Positions 16,976 through 30,600 of a stretch of 64,000 nt of DNA are shown here, one piece after another (position 1 is the first letter of the stretch; each line of letters begins with the position of its first letter). The notes beneath the pieces are model-generated. The model ran no database searches, was not told the origin of the DNA, and saw only the letters and a program-made list of their open reading frames with translations. Location: NCBI GenBank assembly GCA_023053545.1, contig JAKZAN010000001.1, forward strand, positions 6,840,565-6,904,564. The letters run 5' to 3'. The position numbers and the translations under genes were made by a program. Source of the DNA: Lepidurus packardi (Eukaryota; Arthropoda; Branchiopoda; Notostraca; Triopsidae).

Positions 16976-19139
16976 AAACCGCACAATAAGGTCAACCCCT
17001 CCTACAACTTCTGAACACACAATAAACATAATAAATTATATATTGAACCTAAAACCAAACTTGCTTCTGAGTTATGATTCACATGCTTGTTGACTTCTAA
17101 GGAAAGCGAGGAGAAAGTTTTACTGAGGATTTCAGAGTCTATAAAAACGTATAAGCATCGTTCCAGTCAGTACGGATAGCAGTAACCAAGAAAAAAAAAA
17201 GGTTTTACTTTCTTAAAATCCCATCATCATCCCGTTTCCAGGATCCGGAAACGAGCTTTCACTTATATCTAAAGGTGTTGGCCTCTTGGTCGGGTAATTT
17301 GCGCCCACTCCTCTTCCCAGATCTTCCAAGAGAAACCATTGTACTTGTAGCTGTACACACATGAAAAGACGGAAGTTTATGGTCATAAAAAAACGAAAAC
17401 TCTAATCATAGAAACTCGAACCTCCCCACTAATAGACCGTTGCAGTTGCAGGCATGCTTACATGGTTCGAACTAGGTCGATTCCTCACCCGAATCGCCCA
17501 ACTGTCAAACTAACGGCACTCTTTGGTTGTGGCTTACGGTTAATGATCAAAGACTCCGAACAAGTTGAACTTTTCCGCATTTTATATTTCCCGAGCGTTT
17601 CTCCACCCAAAGATGAAATGCTAGACGTATGAGAAAAACAAGTACACGTGTTTATACACAATCAGGATGTGTGTGAGAACTTTCTAACTTTTTAGTTCGT
17701 TTTTTACTTGGCTTTGCAGCACTGGACAGGTTAAAGAACTACATTTTGACAAAAAGTACGCAAAATTGCCCCCAAAAATGCCAGGACTGCACTTAAACTG
17801 AAATAAAATTCGGACAGTAGAGAGTAATTTTAGGCGAGGTAGAGCAGGTGAATCTCAAGGTATAAAAGGGAAAAAAATAAAAGGAAAAGAAGCAAGAACG
17901 ACATGCCTCATTGTCGAATGTGTCCTACATCTCATTTTCTCCCGAGCGAATAAGCAACAGCAGTGCGGCAGGAGAGAACCCCAAAAATCAGGTGGTGCTG
18001 GTACTAGAGGACTCACCAAGTTACCTGGGGCATGCCAAGAAACGAACTATAAAAGCCAACAGGAGTCCTACCTGGTTCGTCATTCGAGATTCATCCGCCT
18101 CGCTCTGTTCTTCGTGTAAACATTCGCTCGTGATTCCTATTACTTGGTTTATCTAGGTTCTCCTCAAACAGGTAGCATACATTCATCCTTAAATTTGTAA
18201 TTACTTTAACTTAGTAGCTCTGTATTTTATCGCACCTGGTTTTGTCAATCAAACGTCAAGAAAAGCTCGTAAGGGTCGAAACATTATTATTTTGTGAATT
18301 TACCCTAATTGGAAAGCCAGTCGTCAAATCAACGAACTTAGAAAGCTAGAATGTATCTTGTCAGTGCCACAGTTCACACATGAGAAAAGTATACGGCGTT
18401 TTGAATGAGGTCAAGAGCCCAAGACATGTTCTCCGACAACGAAAAACACCGTTAGTTGACTCAGGAATGACGTTTGCGACCCGCACCTTTTTTCAGCACC
18501 AAAACCTCGAAACCAAAACCTCCAACCCCTTTTTAATTAGAGCCTTGGGGAACCAGAATTCTTCCACCCTAATCTTGTGCGCCGTCAAACAGACGCCTCT
18601 AGACTCCATATCGCGAATCTGACATTTAGCAAGACTTTTTGACCCCAATCACTGGCCTTAACTTCAATTACTAACGTAATAACTATCCCTAATAGTTCTT
18701 CTTGAAAATGCTCGTTTTACAGCCAATTACATTTTCTAAACAAAATTTACTCGCCATTAACGCCACCAAGTGCAAAGTTAAGGTGTTGGCGGTATTGTAC
18801 CGTATGACATTAAAATTCCAAGTAGGCGTGGCACCAAAAATTTTCGAACATTTCAGTATCTTTACGAACCGTGACCCATAGACTGCCGAAATACTTTTAA
18901 TTACGAGGATAATTATAATGATCTAACCATCTACAATCTTTGCACATGATCACAATCTTAAAGTGTACCGTTATTTAGACCTATACTATACCGTTATGTA
19001 TACTTCACATATCAATAATTAATACTGCATTTTATGTATTTAAATTTTCTTTTCTTATATTTATAAGCTTCACACGTAGTAATAACAGTTTATTAAACAT
19101 GTTTTAAAATTCGAATTTTGGGGATTAATTAGGTTAATC
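16976..19139. other. Intergenic, no gene seen
   Basis: 2.2 kb between members 1 and 2 of the secreted family. Short open frames (for example near 17911 and 18380 on the plus strand) lack initiation context, splice partners or protein-like composition. Confidence 0.4.
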
Positions 19140-20806
19140 ATGCAAAAACAATTGACTGGATGGACCTTTTTGGCTTTGATCGTGTGCAGCTCTATTCTGC
19201 CGATCTTGGCTTTTCCCTCTGGGGATGCCGCCCTCCAAGTTGAAGGTCGCAAATTCGCCGTTAAGCCGAACAACAACAAGAAGATTGCTTTAGAGGCCAA
19301 CGAGATTACGGTAAGCACGTTTTGAATGACTTTGGAAAATTTCGAGAATTTCTCAATGTCCGTGTTGCTCCTCAGCCTGCCAGCGATAACGGATTTTCCT
19401 GGGCCAACATTCTGACCACTGTGATTCAAATGTTCTTTGGCGGCTCTGGTATCGACAAGGCTGATACCACCAACCAGGTAATTCATTCATTACCTAATTA
19501 GTTTTTCTTTAGTCGGACTTCCCTCAAGAATCCTCAATTCTTTCCCTAATCTGACTGTTCTTTCGTTTCCTGAATTCTTTAAGCCAAGCAGATGAAAACT
19601 TGTGGCTATGGCTTTTCTTTGATATCTTCTCTCCTGTTTTCCTAATTAGGGAGGTATCAATTGGATGCAATTGGTGAACGTGGGCGTCCGACTCTTGCTT
19701 TCTGCTCTGGGCAGCGACTCAGGCGTCGACAAATCCGACAACGGTGGCGGAATTAACCCCGTACAGGTAAAAAAAACGCATAGAAAATAATTACATAACA
19801 AATTAATGAGCGAACCTGAGAAATGAAAATGGGATAATAAAATACCTACGGGGGTTAACCTACATTACGTAACTAATAACTGAAAGTTGGTTTCACTCCA
19901 TCAGTTCTTATACTCTCTGTCCCACTTCCGTCTCAAATTTATTCCCTAACTCTTTCAAACCAACTCACCAAACAGTTCAAAAACGATTTCGACCTAAATT
20001 GTTTGATTTACTCTGTTTTTGTTTAGTTGATCCAAATCGTGACCAGCTTGTTGGACGCTCTGAAGGTCAGCTTCTCTCAACGCTCCTCCCAAGCTCGTTC
20101 TTTGGGCAGTCGCGATACTGTTGCTGATGCTGGTATTGCCGCCGTGTCCATCGTCAAAGTATTTTTTTTTTATAGAAAACTCCAAACACCGGAAGCTGAG
20201 ACAAAAAATAACCGCTTTATCTTATGTAACAGGGTTACGCCAACACCTACAAGACCAAGGATGAGATCTGTATGCAAAAGATGATATGCCAAGCCAACAG
20301 AGACTGCGTCGGTGAAGCTAACGAATCTGGATACATCTTCTGTCAACTCGGAACGTAAGTTGTTCTTCAGGAAATCCATTTTCAAATTCTCTAATTTACT
20401 TTAATTTATTAAGATCATTTTAACTATAGTCAATCCTTTAACTAATCATATTTTATCCAACGATGTAAACCAAGGTTGGTCAGCACTTGATTGAAATTAA
20501 TTTGTCAACGATTAGAAATATCCATTTTAATCTAAATTTAACCATTTCATATCCGTCAGCGGCATACTTAATCAATAATCGCACTCGAGTAAACATGATC
20601 ACTGCAACCTTGTCATCGATCACTGATACATTCTGATTCCTATTGTAGGAGATAATTTATAATGTCTTTTTTAAATTAGATACGCTGCCGGCTATGCTTT
20701 GGAGAAGACTAGCTACACGCCTTTGGACATTTTCGCCGAAGCTGGCCGAATTGGACGTACTGGCGGAGACTGCAACCAGGTCTTCCAGCAGTGTAACGAG
20801 CTCTAA
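19140..20806 (+). CDS. Secreted protein of a tandem arthropod family, member 2
   Basis: Six exons (19140-19310, 19376-19477, 19650-19766, 20027-20158, 20233-20354, 20680-20806), 256 residues. A signal peptide (about residues 1-25) is followed by a region rich in small hydrophobic helices (WANILTTVIQMFF, WMQLVNVGVRLLLSAL, LIQIVTSLLDAL) and GGG/SDSG linkers. The C-terminal module has C187-x5-C193 (CMQKMIC), two extra cysteines at 199 and 211, then AAGYALE, EAGRIGRTGGDC and a closing C246-x6-C253. The AGYA ... AGRxGRxGxDC arrangement is shared with member 3. Function is not recognised; extracellular location is inferred from the signal peptide and paired cysteines. Confidence 0.85.
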
Positions 20807-23309
20807 GCAAAACTACATTCGACCCGTTGTAATAGTTAGAACCTAGCTACCAAGACTCAATTTGCGAAGAATTTAAGGGAACTCTTTGTGATTTTGCGAC
20901 TTACGATCGGCTGGTCCGGTCGGTCTCTCTCGTAATTCGCAAACTTGATGTTCCCCTCCATACAAAAAAACATTCCAATTGCTTCAACTAGAATGGACAA
21001 CCGTTTAAATAATTTATTGGTTGACTAATTTATTTGTGTCCTGTAGTTTTTTTTTGTTTCTTTTTTTCGGCTTCCAATTATCCTTCATTTGGAGCCTTAA
21101 CCCTGACCAATATATGTCACAAATACAACTGTTGTCATGTTAAAAACGTTTTTCGAACAAAAAAAGGGTCGTGAAATTAGATCCTAGCAACAAGAAGAAT
21201 TCAGGTATAAAGCGCTGTGGAGTACTACTCCAGTGCCCTCCAAGCATTCACCAATGCTACAAAGTGTGGTGGTGCTTATGGTAAACTGGTAAAAGTTCAA
21301 TGGCATAGATGCGGAAGAGCATGCCTTCAGCAGTCTTGCCCTCAATTTTCTCACGAAATACGCCACCACAGTCACGTATCGCTGTAATAAGAATGTTGTT
21401 AATTCTAAGCTGCGAAATCTCATAAAGCCTTGAGAGAATTGGCAACGTTGGTACTTCCAACGTTAAGATCAAGGTCAACAAAGAAAATACTGTGCATGGC
21501 AATATATTTTGGGGAATTTTCAGATACAGTTTTTCCTGTTGTAATAAGGGTGGAGAAGCTTCTAAATAGATTTGAATTCTCGCTTGAGGTCGGTGACCCG
21601 CTAGTGGACACCTGCGAAAGTCCCGTTATAAAATCCAGGTCTCGAAACCACTTCTATAGGTGCGTGCAAGGTATACGCTTAAAAAAGAGTGGATCCCGTT
21701 CTTAAAGTTCCCATAAACTTCAAAACAATCTTCCAGACATGGCACTGAATCTATAATCCACTTGCTTTAACATCTAATTCGGGTGTCTTGACTGGCAGAA
21801 TCATGACTTGGCATTGTCCATGTCCCCCATAACCTTCATCGTTACCAGCTCTAAATCTATGCACTTAAATCTCTTGAAGTATGACGCATGCTCACTTTAA
21901 GGAGGAGAAAAGGTACCGAAAGACATCGCATGAATACAGCTCAATGAAACTTAGCTCAGCGTGTTTGAATTATCGAAGTGCATGACGAACGATACTTGCG
22001 TACATCCACCTTCTCCAAACTTTAAATCATTTGTTTCAACGTCACGCAAACATAACTTTCTAGAGCTAGACACTTTTGCGAACCAACCAACGGTGTGTGT
22101 CATAATAATGTCATAAACACTAGTTGCATCTCGTGTGCTGAATTCATCTCATCAATTGAATTAACCAAGTGCATGATGAACGATACTTGCGGACATCCAC
22201 CTTCTGCAAACTTTAAATCATTTGTTTCAACCTCACGCGAACAGAAGACATTCCTAGAGCTAGTCGCTTGACGGTCAAGTGTATGCGAATCGAGCAACGG
22301 TTTGCATCATAATAACGTCCTAAACACTACTTGCATCTCACGTGTTGTGAAGTGTTGAAAAAATCATGGGAAAATAGCTAAAAAAATAAATAAAGAGCAA
22401 TTCTTGAGTTGAAAGAACTGAAGAGATGGTTTGGATCCCTTTAAGGAACAAGAGTTAGGGAACAGGAGTGAGTCATATTATAGAGTTGATGAACCCTTAT
22501 GAATTTGACCACATGCTAGGCTACTTTGCACGCCCTACTTCAATTGCTTCCTCAAACAATTGAAGCGGAGCTAAGAAAAAATAAACCAAACAATTACGTC
22601 TATAAATATGTCCAAAGGAATGAGGACTAACAATAGAAGATGGAACATATTCTTATTCAAATCTAGGACAAAGAAAGTTTTGTGGGAAGGCCTATTACGA
22701 GTGAAATACCAGGTCACGAATTCCTCCCTTCAGTACAGGGCATTGCGTCCGCAACTGTTTTCCTGAACCCAATTTCAATCGTGGTTTTCCCCATAGCCGG
22801 AAACACTTTTCCTCGGAATATCTATCTCTAGATCCGAAAGTTAGAAACTTCTCTAAAAACCTATAGATTCCCCGAAATTTTAACACCAAAAGATTGGAAA
22901 CTTGGAAGTAAAATTCTTTCCAATCTAAACAATATCTTCGAATTCCCTTGACCTTGACAAAAGATTACAGTATCCTGCAAGTGCCCTTAAAAAAGAAATT
23001 CGAAGGTTAATTCTGGTTGGAAAAAACGCACTGAACCTGAGAAAATTATGCTATTGGGCAAGAAAATCTGGGTGCTTCATCGCCAAAGAAACCGCAACGG
23101 GAACCGAACAAGGAAGCAAGACCAAGAGAGCCTATGGGCAAGCCAACAACTTCTTCCTCCAAAGCTTAGCCATCCATTTCCATCCCGCAAGTATTTGTAG
23201 CTGCCCCACCTGTCCAGGTTTCCTCAGTCTGAACTGAGCAATCGAATCCAGCAGTCTAAATTTGTTCGTGAATTTGAAAGTTTGTTGCATATATATTTCA
23301 GCCCTCATC
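20807..23309. other. Intergenic with one tandem duplication
   Basis: 2.5 kb between members 2 and 3. Apart from the tandem duplication at 21968-22350 I see no gene; open frames here are short and not protein-like. Confidence 0.4.
21968..22350. repeat. Imperfect tandem duplication, unit about 191 bp, two copies
   Basis: The phrase AAGTGCATGAYGAACGATAC starts at 21976 and again at 22167. Each copy continues with ACATCCACCTTCT, AACTTTAAATCATTTGTTTC and ACTASTTGCATCTC. The copies run about 21968-22142 and 22159-22350 and differ by scattered substitutions and small indels. It encodes nothing recognisable. Confidence 0.85.
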
Positions 23310-24384
23310 ATGAAGTTTCAAGCTTCCGCTCTTGGCTTATTAGCCGTAGCCAGTGTCCCTGCCTTCGTCTTGGCTTCTGAGGACGATACCAGTTTGGATT
23401 TCTCCGAACAAATGGAAGTGTTAGCCGAGTAAGTTTCTGAAAAATTTACGAGAATTCATGAAAAAAGAGATAAATTATTAAAATAACAATTCTCATGTCA
23501 AAATTTTAATAGTCGTGAAACGGGAAAAGCCTTACGTGAAGGAAGAATGTCCCCTAGCGCCGTGACCTTCTTATCAATGATGCAATTCTTCAATGCTGTC
23601 AAGGTATGAAATATATAAAATTTTTGTTTGTGAGACAAGGTGACGAGGTGAAGTTAACGGCTAACGGTACACTTGCTTGCCCTTGAACTCGACTGGAATT
23701 TTTTTTTTTTTATTATTTCTAAAGGATGGATGGGCCGAGGAAGCCTTGGAAGAAGGTCGGGCTCTTCGTCGGGGCAGCAAAAATGGGGACGCTCCCAAAC
23801 CAGACGGCTGGGTGACGGGCATGTGGAAGTCGGTGAAACGAGTACCTGGCGTTTTCTACGAAACTGGCAGCATGGTAGCTCCCGTGGCTATGCGTTACAT
23901 GCTGGCTGAGGAAACACACCCTCACTGTGAACAGCGCATGCTATGCGAAATTAACCATGAACTTAAGTCCCGTTACGGACGTCCCGGTGAGATCGCCATG
24001 CAGTTGGTCAGGTAAGTCGACGACTCCCTTTTCCTGTAAATTTTCTTCTTTTTCTTGACATTTATCCAATCTAATTCGACATGTTATTTGACTTTTCCCT
24101 TGTTTTAAACACTTTAAATTCTATAATGATTAATTTTGAATTGTTGGTTGTGTTTCAGCACTATGGCTGGGTACGCTATTAGCGGTCAGGACGCCAACCG
24201 TTACGACTCATTGGTGGACGCTGGACGCAATGGACGTCGAGGAAAGGATTGCTCTGAAATGTACCCGAAATGTGTTTCTCGCTCTGGTAGCAATCCCATG
24301 CCTGCAGTATTGCGTATGGTTACGAAGATGATGGCTGCTCAACAACAGCTCCAGCAATCGCATCAAGCACCAGCAGAGGTTTAG
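23310..24384 (+). CDS. Secreted protein of a tandem arthropod family, member 3
   Basis: Four exons (23310-23428, 23513-23603, 23725-24011, 24159-24384), 240 residues. A signal peptide (ALGLLAVASVPAFVLA) ends near residue 23. The mature protein has C138-x5-C144 (CEQRMLC), then TMAGYAISG, DAGRNGRRGKDC and C197-x6-C204 (CSEMYPKC), and a Gln-rich tail. This is the clearest example in the window of a pattern that I know from many uncharacterised arthropod secreted proteins: a C-x5-C pair, an AGYA helix, and AGRxGRxGxDC followed by an aromatic residue and a last Cys. No catalytic residues are apparent. Confidence 0.85.
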
Positions 24385-25420
24385 AAAGACAAATCAAAGC
24401 ACAAATTGGGTTCTAATTTATCTGGGTTTACTAAGTAAAACGAGATAATTTAAGGAGTGTGCTAACTTATTCATGGGGATAACACTCAACGAAGAAACGT
24501 TGTTATGGGTTTTTTAAGTCTTCGGTTATTTATGAAATAGTGTTAATGTTATGCTTTTGCAATCCTTTTCATCCTCCCAGTTTTCCCCAGTATATTGCGT
24601 GTCTTATTCATCAAAATCCCAAATCTACTCATTAGGGCTCCATAGTTTGCATTAGTCGGACTTTACTAGCCACTCATTATGTTTCCCACAAAGGAAAAGC
24701 AAAGCAAAATGGACTCGACTAGGGATACTCCTGTACATAGCCATTGTCGAAATTTGTTGCAAAAATATACCTTGAAAACCAACTTCGTTATCGATTTTAC
24801 TTTATATTTTACTTGATGATGATCTTGCTTTAGATTTGGTGCTTGGGATCAGGAAACCTTCTTAAGAAAACATGTAACACTTACGGTTAGAGGGCAACGG
24901 AGCATCCAGTAGAAACGAAGAAAAATCCAAACATGCAACGCAAAAATAGATACAACAGGTGGCTAATTACTTTTTGGTTCACAAGAAAAAAAGTAGCTTC
25001 TCGATTGAGCTCCACACACCAAAAGACAATTAAAATGTCACTGTGTATGCGTTGTAAGTATCATCAAAGTTCAATTAAATATACATGCAACACAAAAGCA
25101 AACCAGTTCGTTGACCATGCCTACATTAAAAACAAACTTAAATCAGAACGGTTCGGAGCTCGCATCTAAAATGTGAACCCGAATAGCCGAACCTTCTTGG
25201 CGCCTATTTTGAATCCTTTTCAGGTGTACCGGTGTTTTGTTTATACTAAATGAAATCAGACGAAAACTAGTTTAAAATTAATGAAATCAGATGAAACTGG
25301 GCAAGTCATTGACAAATATGGCTTTCTATGTGCCACTTGTGTCCACAACTGCTTCGCAATAGGACTAAATTAAGAACAACGGCGAAATAGCTTTTACGAG
25401 TTTATTATAACGGAAAATGG
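24385..25420. other. Intergenic between convergent genes
   Basis: Holds the 3' UTRs of secreted member 3 (+) and the RPA34-like gene (-). No further gene seen. Confidence 0.45.
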
Positions 25421-26708
25421 TCAATTAGTCTCCTTTTTTATGCGTTTTTTCTTTTTGGAAGGTTCTGGTGTAAGAACTGGTTGACCTTCGCCAAATTGAG
25501 GCAACGACGCTTTCTTCTTCCTTGACTTCTTTTCCTTTGAGGCTAAACCCGCCAAAATAGCTTCGTAATCTAGTAAACATAAACTCAATTGTCCATCTAA
25601 ACACAAATGACTTTCAATTCACTTACCGCTTCCTAATAATGGATGTCTGACCTTCAAGTCCGAAGGAAGCTCCCGTAAAGGAGGCTCAGGACGTGGCCAT
25701 TCGATCAAAGGAGGCAAAGACGGTACATCCAGAATGGTTTGAAAATGCACGTTTCCTGCTAATGATATGTTTACTAAGAAAAGAAGAGGTTTACGTTTTG
25801 GCGGTTCAGTGAATGTATAAATTTACCAGCTTCTAGGCCTCCTTCTCTATTTTCAGCTAATACCAGGGTATTGCCCTTGGTTCCTTGATAGGTTACGGTT
25901 TCAAGCTCCTTGCCATCAATAACCACTTTTTTCCCAGCAATCAACGGTAGAGGCTTGTTAATAAGGCTTTTAGCTTTCACCTATGAAAGAAAAAATGAAA
26001 TGTATTAAAATGGAAAGTTTTGCTATTAAATTAACAAACTACACTTGAAGGGAGCTTCACAAGATAGATCTCGTTGTCAGGATCTCGTAAAGTTTCCGCC
26101 GAAATCATCCCTGAAGGAGTTAACACGCTATATCCCAAAGGAAAAAGATTACTGTCACAGGATGCCGTATTTTGAGAGGTCTTCAAAACTTTAGATTTTG
26201 CAGTTTTAGTCATGTCTTCTTCCTTTGATTCTTCTTCGTCTTCCTCAACTGACATTCTTTGCTTTGCCGAAGCTATTGTCTTATTTTCCTGCGATGTTTC
26301 CTCCTCTTCTGTCCCACCAGATTCGTCTTCCTGATCAGAGCTTGAGAATGCAACGAGCAGTTTCTTCACCAGAGGTTTTGACAAACCTACATTCAATAAA
26401 ATAATACATTAAAAACTTAAATAAGGTAACCAAATCACTTTACTTGATTTGTTAGGCAAACCTGGTTGATGTGTTGGGCTACCTGAGTTGGTGATTATGG
26501 GCGGAATATTAGGTGCTGGCTGTTTTGCTAACATTTTGGCTTTAGGTGTAATTTGCGCTGTTTTAGCTAGGTAAAAAATTCAATTAGCGAAGTTGTATGA
26601 GAAGTGAACAGCAATCATAAGCTTACCTGGAGAAGAAAAATCTATTGAGCCAGTGGATTTCCTTTCATTTTTTAGGGCTAGCTTGGTTTCCGAACCAAAT
26701 ATTGACAT
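25421..26708 (-). CDS. Probable RNA polymerase I subunit RPA34 (CD3EAP/PAF49-like)
   Basis: Six exons (26708-26627, 26566-26444, 26386-26043, 25980-25827, 25755-25627, 25569-25421), about 326 residues. The donor of exon 2 could also be at 26462; both keep the frame. The N-terminal third is low-complexity and very acidic (SSSDQEDESGG, EEDEEESKEED). It is followed by a compact region starting EIYLVKLPSSV and running through ENREGGLEAG, then WPRPEPPLRELP, and ends in a Lys-rich tail (SKKKKRIKKETN). The E/WLxxLP start, small beta-rich core and basic tail resemble RPA34.5/PAF49, which pairs with RPA49 in RNA polymerase I. The match is by style rather than by strong motifs. The gene structure is firm, the name is not. 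Confidence 0.5.
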
Positions 26709-27630
26709 ATTATTTCAATTTCTTTGGAAGAGCAAGATGACAATGCACGTGGTCAATATATATCTGAATCATGGGCAAAAAACTGACATCAACTACCATC
26801 TAGGGATGTGACCAAGAACTACAGAAATAGCGAAACTTTTGAATGAGTTTGAAAATCCTTAGCTAAGATTCATTTTGTACCCTAATCTTTATCTCAAATA
26901 AATTAAAATAAAATAAAGACTTCCCTTGAATTAAATGTAATGAAACATACACCTTATACAAGGCCCAAGCTGCTACTGCCACTTGCTCCGCATATAAAGA
27001 ACAAAACCAAACAAATTACAATTAAAGGACGCTTTTGGTTTCGCGGATAAAAACCACAGAAAAATATTCAATAAAATCAAACCAAAGAGAAAATCTAGCT
27101 GCCGATTAAACTTCGTCCTTTCACTCCAAATAAACGTTCCGAATATCTAAATCGCTCCACATTCTGGAATGTGTGTTCCTTCCCCCCCTCTTTTCTCTCC
27201 TTCGCATGTTGTCGTCAAAAGAACATATTTTTACATCACACATGGCATGCAGCATGAAATCTTGTCGGAATTTTGACGTAATTAAGAGCACAGAACACGT
27301 TTTTTTCCCAAAAGCAGACGTGGAGGAGCTACACGAAATTTCCTTAGTCCTGACGCGAAGAAAAATTTTCTCCAACCCAACAAAAATGTTCATGAAATCT
27401 GTTTAACAACTTTTATAAAAAAAAATAGGAGAAAACGGAGTAAACGTGAACTAAAATTTGCTGTCTTTGTGTGTCCCATCCGATTAAGTCTGAGTGCTAA
27501 GAACCAAGAAAATAAAAGGGGCTAAAATAATCTTCCAAAATTTCCATTCTGAGTTGCACTTTTCACAAAATTGTCACAAAAGGGCCTCCAAGCTTTTCAA
27601 AAATGGTATGATGTTAAATACACGAGCCCT
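26709..27630. other. Intergenic between two minus-strand genes
   Basis: Upstream region of the RPA34-like gene and 3' UTR of the catenin gene. No protein-like frame. Confidence 0.45.
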
Positions 27631-30600
27631 TTAAACCCACGAATCACCGCCCGGTTGGCCTTCCATGTGCGCCCGGTTGGTTGGTTGAGGATTAGGTTGT
27701 TCATCATATGCCCACTGCTGTGCTACCCCCTCTTCTGTTCCGTCCACTCCTCCGTCGTATTGCCGACTTCTTTTCTTTTCTCGGTTCACTTGCGCGTATA
27801 CAGGTTCCCCAGGCTTCTGCAAAGATATCAATACTTCAAACTCGGCAATCAATACCCTCCAGAAAAAAAGTGAAGAAAAAAAAAGGGATCTTGTAGTCAA
27901 ATCGTATCAAACTTACAAGTTGAGGAGGGAAAATCCTAACTCCACCCACCGGAGGGGCATGACTGGATCCTTCTGGGTATTGCATGTCCGCTAGTGGAAC
28001 TTCTTCACTCTAGAACATTAAATTACGGTTCAATTAAGGTCAGTTGGAACAGAACACTAACGGGATACTTACACGATATTTTGGCTGAGTATGAGGTCGA
28101 TGCAAAGACAAGGTCTTGTCTTCGTACCGGGTGCCACCCTGTGAAGCCATGGGTCGATTTAAGGTAGAATTGGCCGCTGTGCCTGGGGACGACGGTTCTC
28201 GTCCACCTGGGCCACTTCCAAGTCCCGTTCCTCCTGTCGCACTTCCATTATTCGTGGACGACACCGATGTCGACGTGGTTGGACCTCCTTTTTGCACGAA
28301 ATCGGACTCTTTCCAGCCCATTTTCTTGTACACGTCCCTCAATTCTTGGTGAGTCCACAATGCGCTCAAAACTTGGCTCGCAAACTTGACCACGCGGGAA
28401 GAGTACCGTCCCCTTTGTCTACTCAGTGCTACCAAACGATCCACGCCTCCTTCGTCCAACAACGACCTGGAAAACACACCAAACTTTAATTAGAAAACCA
28501 ACCAAAACCACCCACGAGCTTCATACCTAGCGAATTCTGCGTTTTTCTTGATCACTTCATGAAGAGTTGCCAAGACAGCTGCCACCGTGTCATCAGAAGC
28601 TCCGCTGGGACCGTCGTGACCACTCGCCGTCGCAGGCAGCTTTTGGACCAAGTCTCGCATGGCATATTTGCCAATGAGTTCCTTATTGCGTTGATCCAAG
28701 GCCAAATTCCGCAATGCGGTGGCTACTGCACAAACCACGCGGTCAACTTCCATACGGAGCAGCTCGACCAAGACGGGTAACCCTTTTTCTTTCCGTACAG
28801 CTGCCCGTACATCAATAGCTGGCTGCCAGTAGCAAGCTGCCAAGTTCTGGAGGGCTCCCGCGGCAGCTTCTAACGTTTCAGGATTCGAACAATTGGATAA
28901 CAACGCCAAATAGGGTTGTACAACCTATTTTAAACTCAAAATTAGTCACAAAACCTTCCACTCTACCCCAAACCAAGAAGTAAGTTTGCGCAGGGTCAAA
29001 ATATGCTTCAAGATCAGCTCGAACTATGCACATGAACGTACTTCTGGTTGCCAAAGGAGTTCCATGCCCTTCGGGGGGTCTGTTCGCACTTTCTCATGGG
29101 CTTGCTGACTATGTGAGGAGGGCGATGACGGCGGTCCTTTTTCTTGTCCATCTTTCTTCTTCCTTCCACCTCCAAAGCAGCCCGAAGGTTCTTGAGAGAG
29201 TGTGGCTTGGGAACGAGGTGTTCCGCCCACCACCCCACCGCTGTTCCCGCTGGCAGAAGGTACAGGATGCTTATCATAATTGGGGTCTTCCACTTCTTGG
29301 CACCGATAAGATAAATTTCGTAGGACACAAACGCAATTTTCTACACTCTTGTTGTCCATTTGCTGATGGGCGGGGTCCAGAGAGCCCCGTACTACGTACA
29401 ACAAGGCTTCGACTACGCCTTCCATTTCCCTCATGGTTTTCCGCGCATTTTCCCCAGCCGAACTGATATTCCTATAAAACCCGAGCACTTCTGTTACTAT
29501 TTATTTGTATTAAGTAAAGATGTAAAAAATAATAAAAAATTACCTTAAAACGCCTGTGCCATTGCGAAACAAAGGTGACCAATGGGTAGGGCCAGGACTG
29601 GTCCTATCCCAACCGCTGTGTGGAATGACGACTAACTGCACTAAGGCTAATACCGCTTCTTCCAAGATGGGGCGTTTTAATTCCTGGAAAATGAAATATG
29701 AAACGCGACGATATTAATAATGTGCCGATGACAAAGGATAGATGTTACTTCGCACGAAGAAAGGTTCCACAAGACGCTGGTAACTAATTCCCTGACATCC
29801 TGGTCAGGCGAGCGTTGCAAGAGTCGAATCAAAGCTGGAATGCCGCCTGCTTTATGCAAAGCTCGTTTATTTTCGTCATTTTGGCGCCCATAAGACAAAT
29901 TCCTAGACACAAGGCAAAAAGAAAAGCGTCAGAAATGATAAAAGGGCAGCAACAAAGCTTTCCTCAATTCTTGTTTCTTTACTCTCTTACCTTAAAGCCC
30001 CGCAGGCATTGCGATGTACATCCAAAACGTCATGACTTAAAAGGGCTACCAAAGGTGGAATCCCGCCCAATAACCGCGTCTGCTGCTTCACTGCATCTGC
30101 GCTGTAGCAGAGATGCTGCAAATATGCTGCTGCGTTGGCTCTTACTACGCTATTAGGGTTCTGCAAAAATGCTATGACTTCATGCAAATCCGGGTCACGC
30201 CAACGCACTCCTAAAAACCAGCCGAAATCGTTTACGAACGTCTGTCCAATATCGGCAAAATATGAAGGCAGGAAAGAAATGTGAACCAAAAAAGCTACCA
30301 GTACTATCGGTTGGGTGATCCAAACCGGCAGAGGGTTGACACATTGTGCCATACAAGTCCCGATCACGTGCAGGAGGGGGCGGTGCCATGCCTTCATCAT
30401 CGTAAACTACACGAGGGGATGGTGCGGAGCCTGTATCTTCATAATCTCGGTGTAGCAAGTGCGGGTGATTGTGCGTATGCGCAGATAACCCGTTCACTGC
30501 CATGTTTTCATAGGCGCCTCGGGCATAAAGGGGCGTCTTGGGACCAGGGCTTTCTCTATAGCCACTCGTGCTAGGGGCTCGTTCATATGCTAATGCACAA

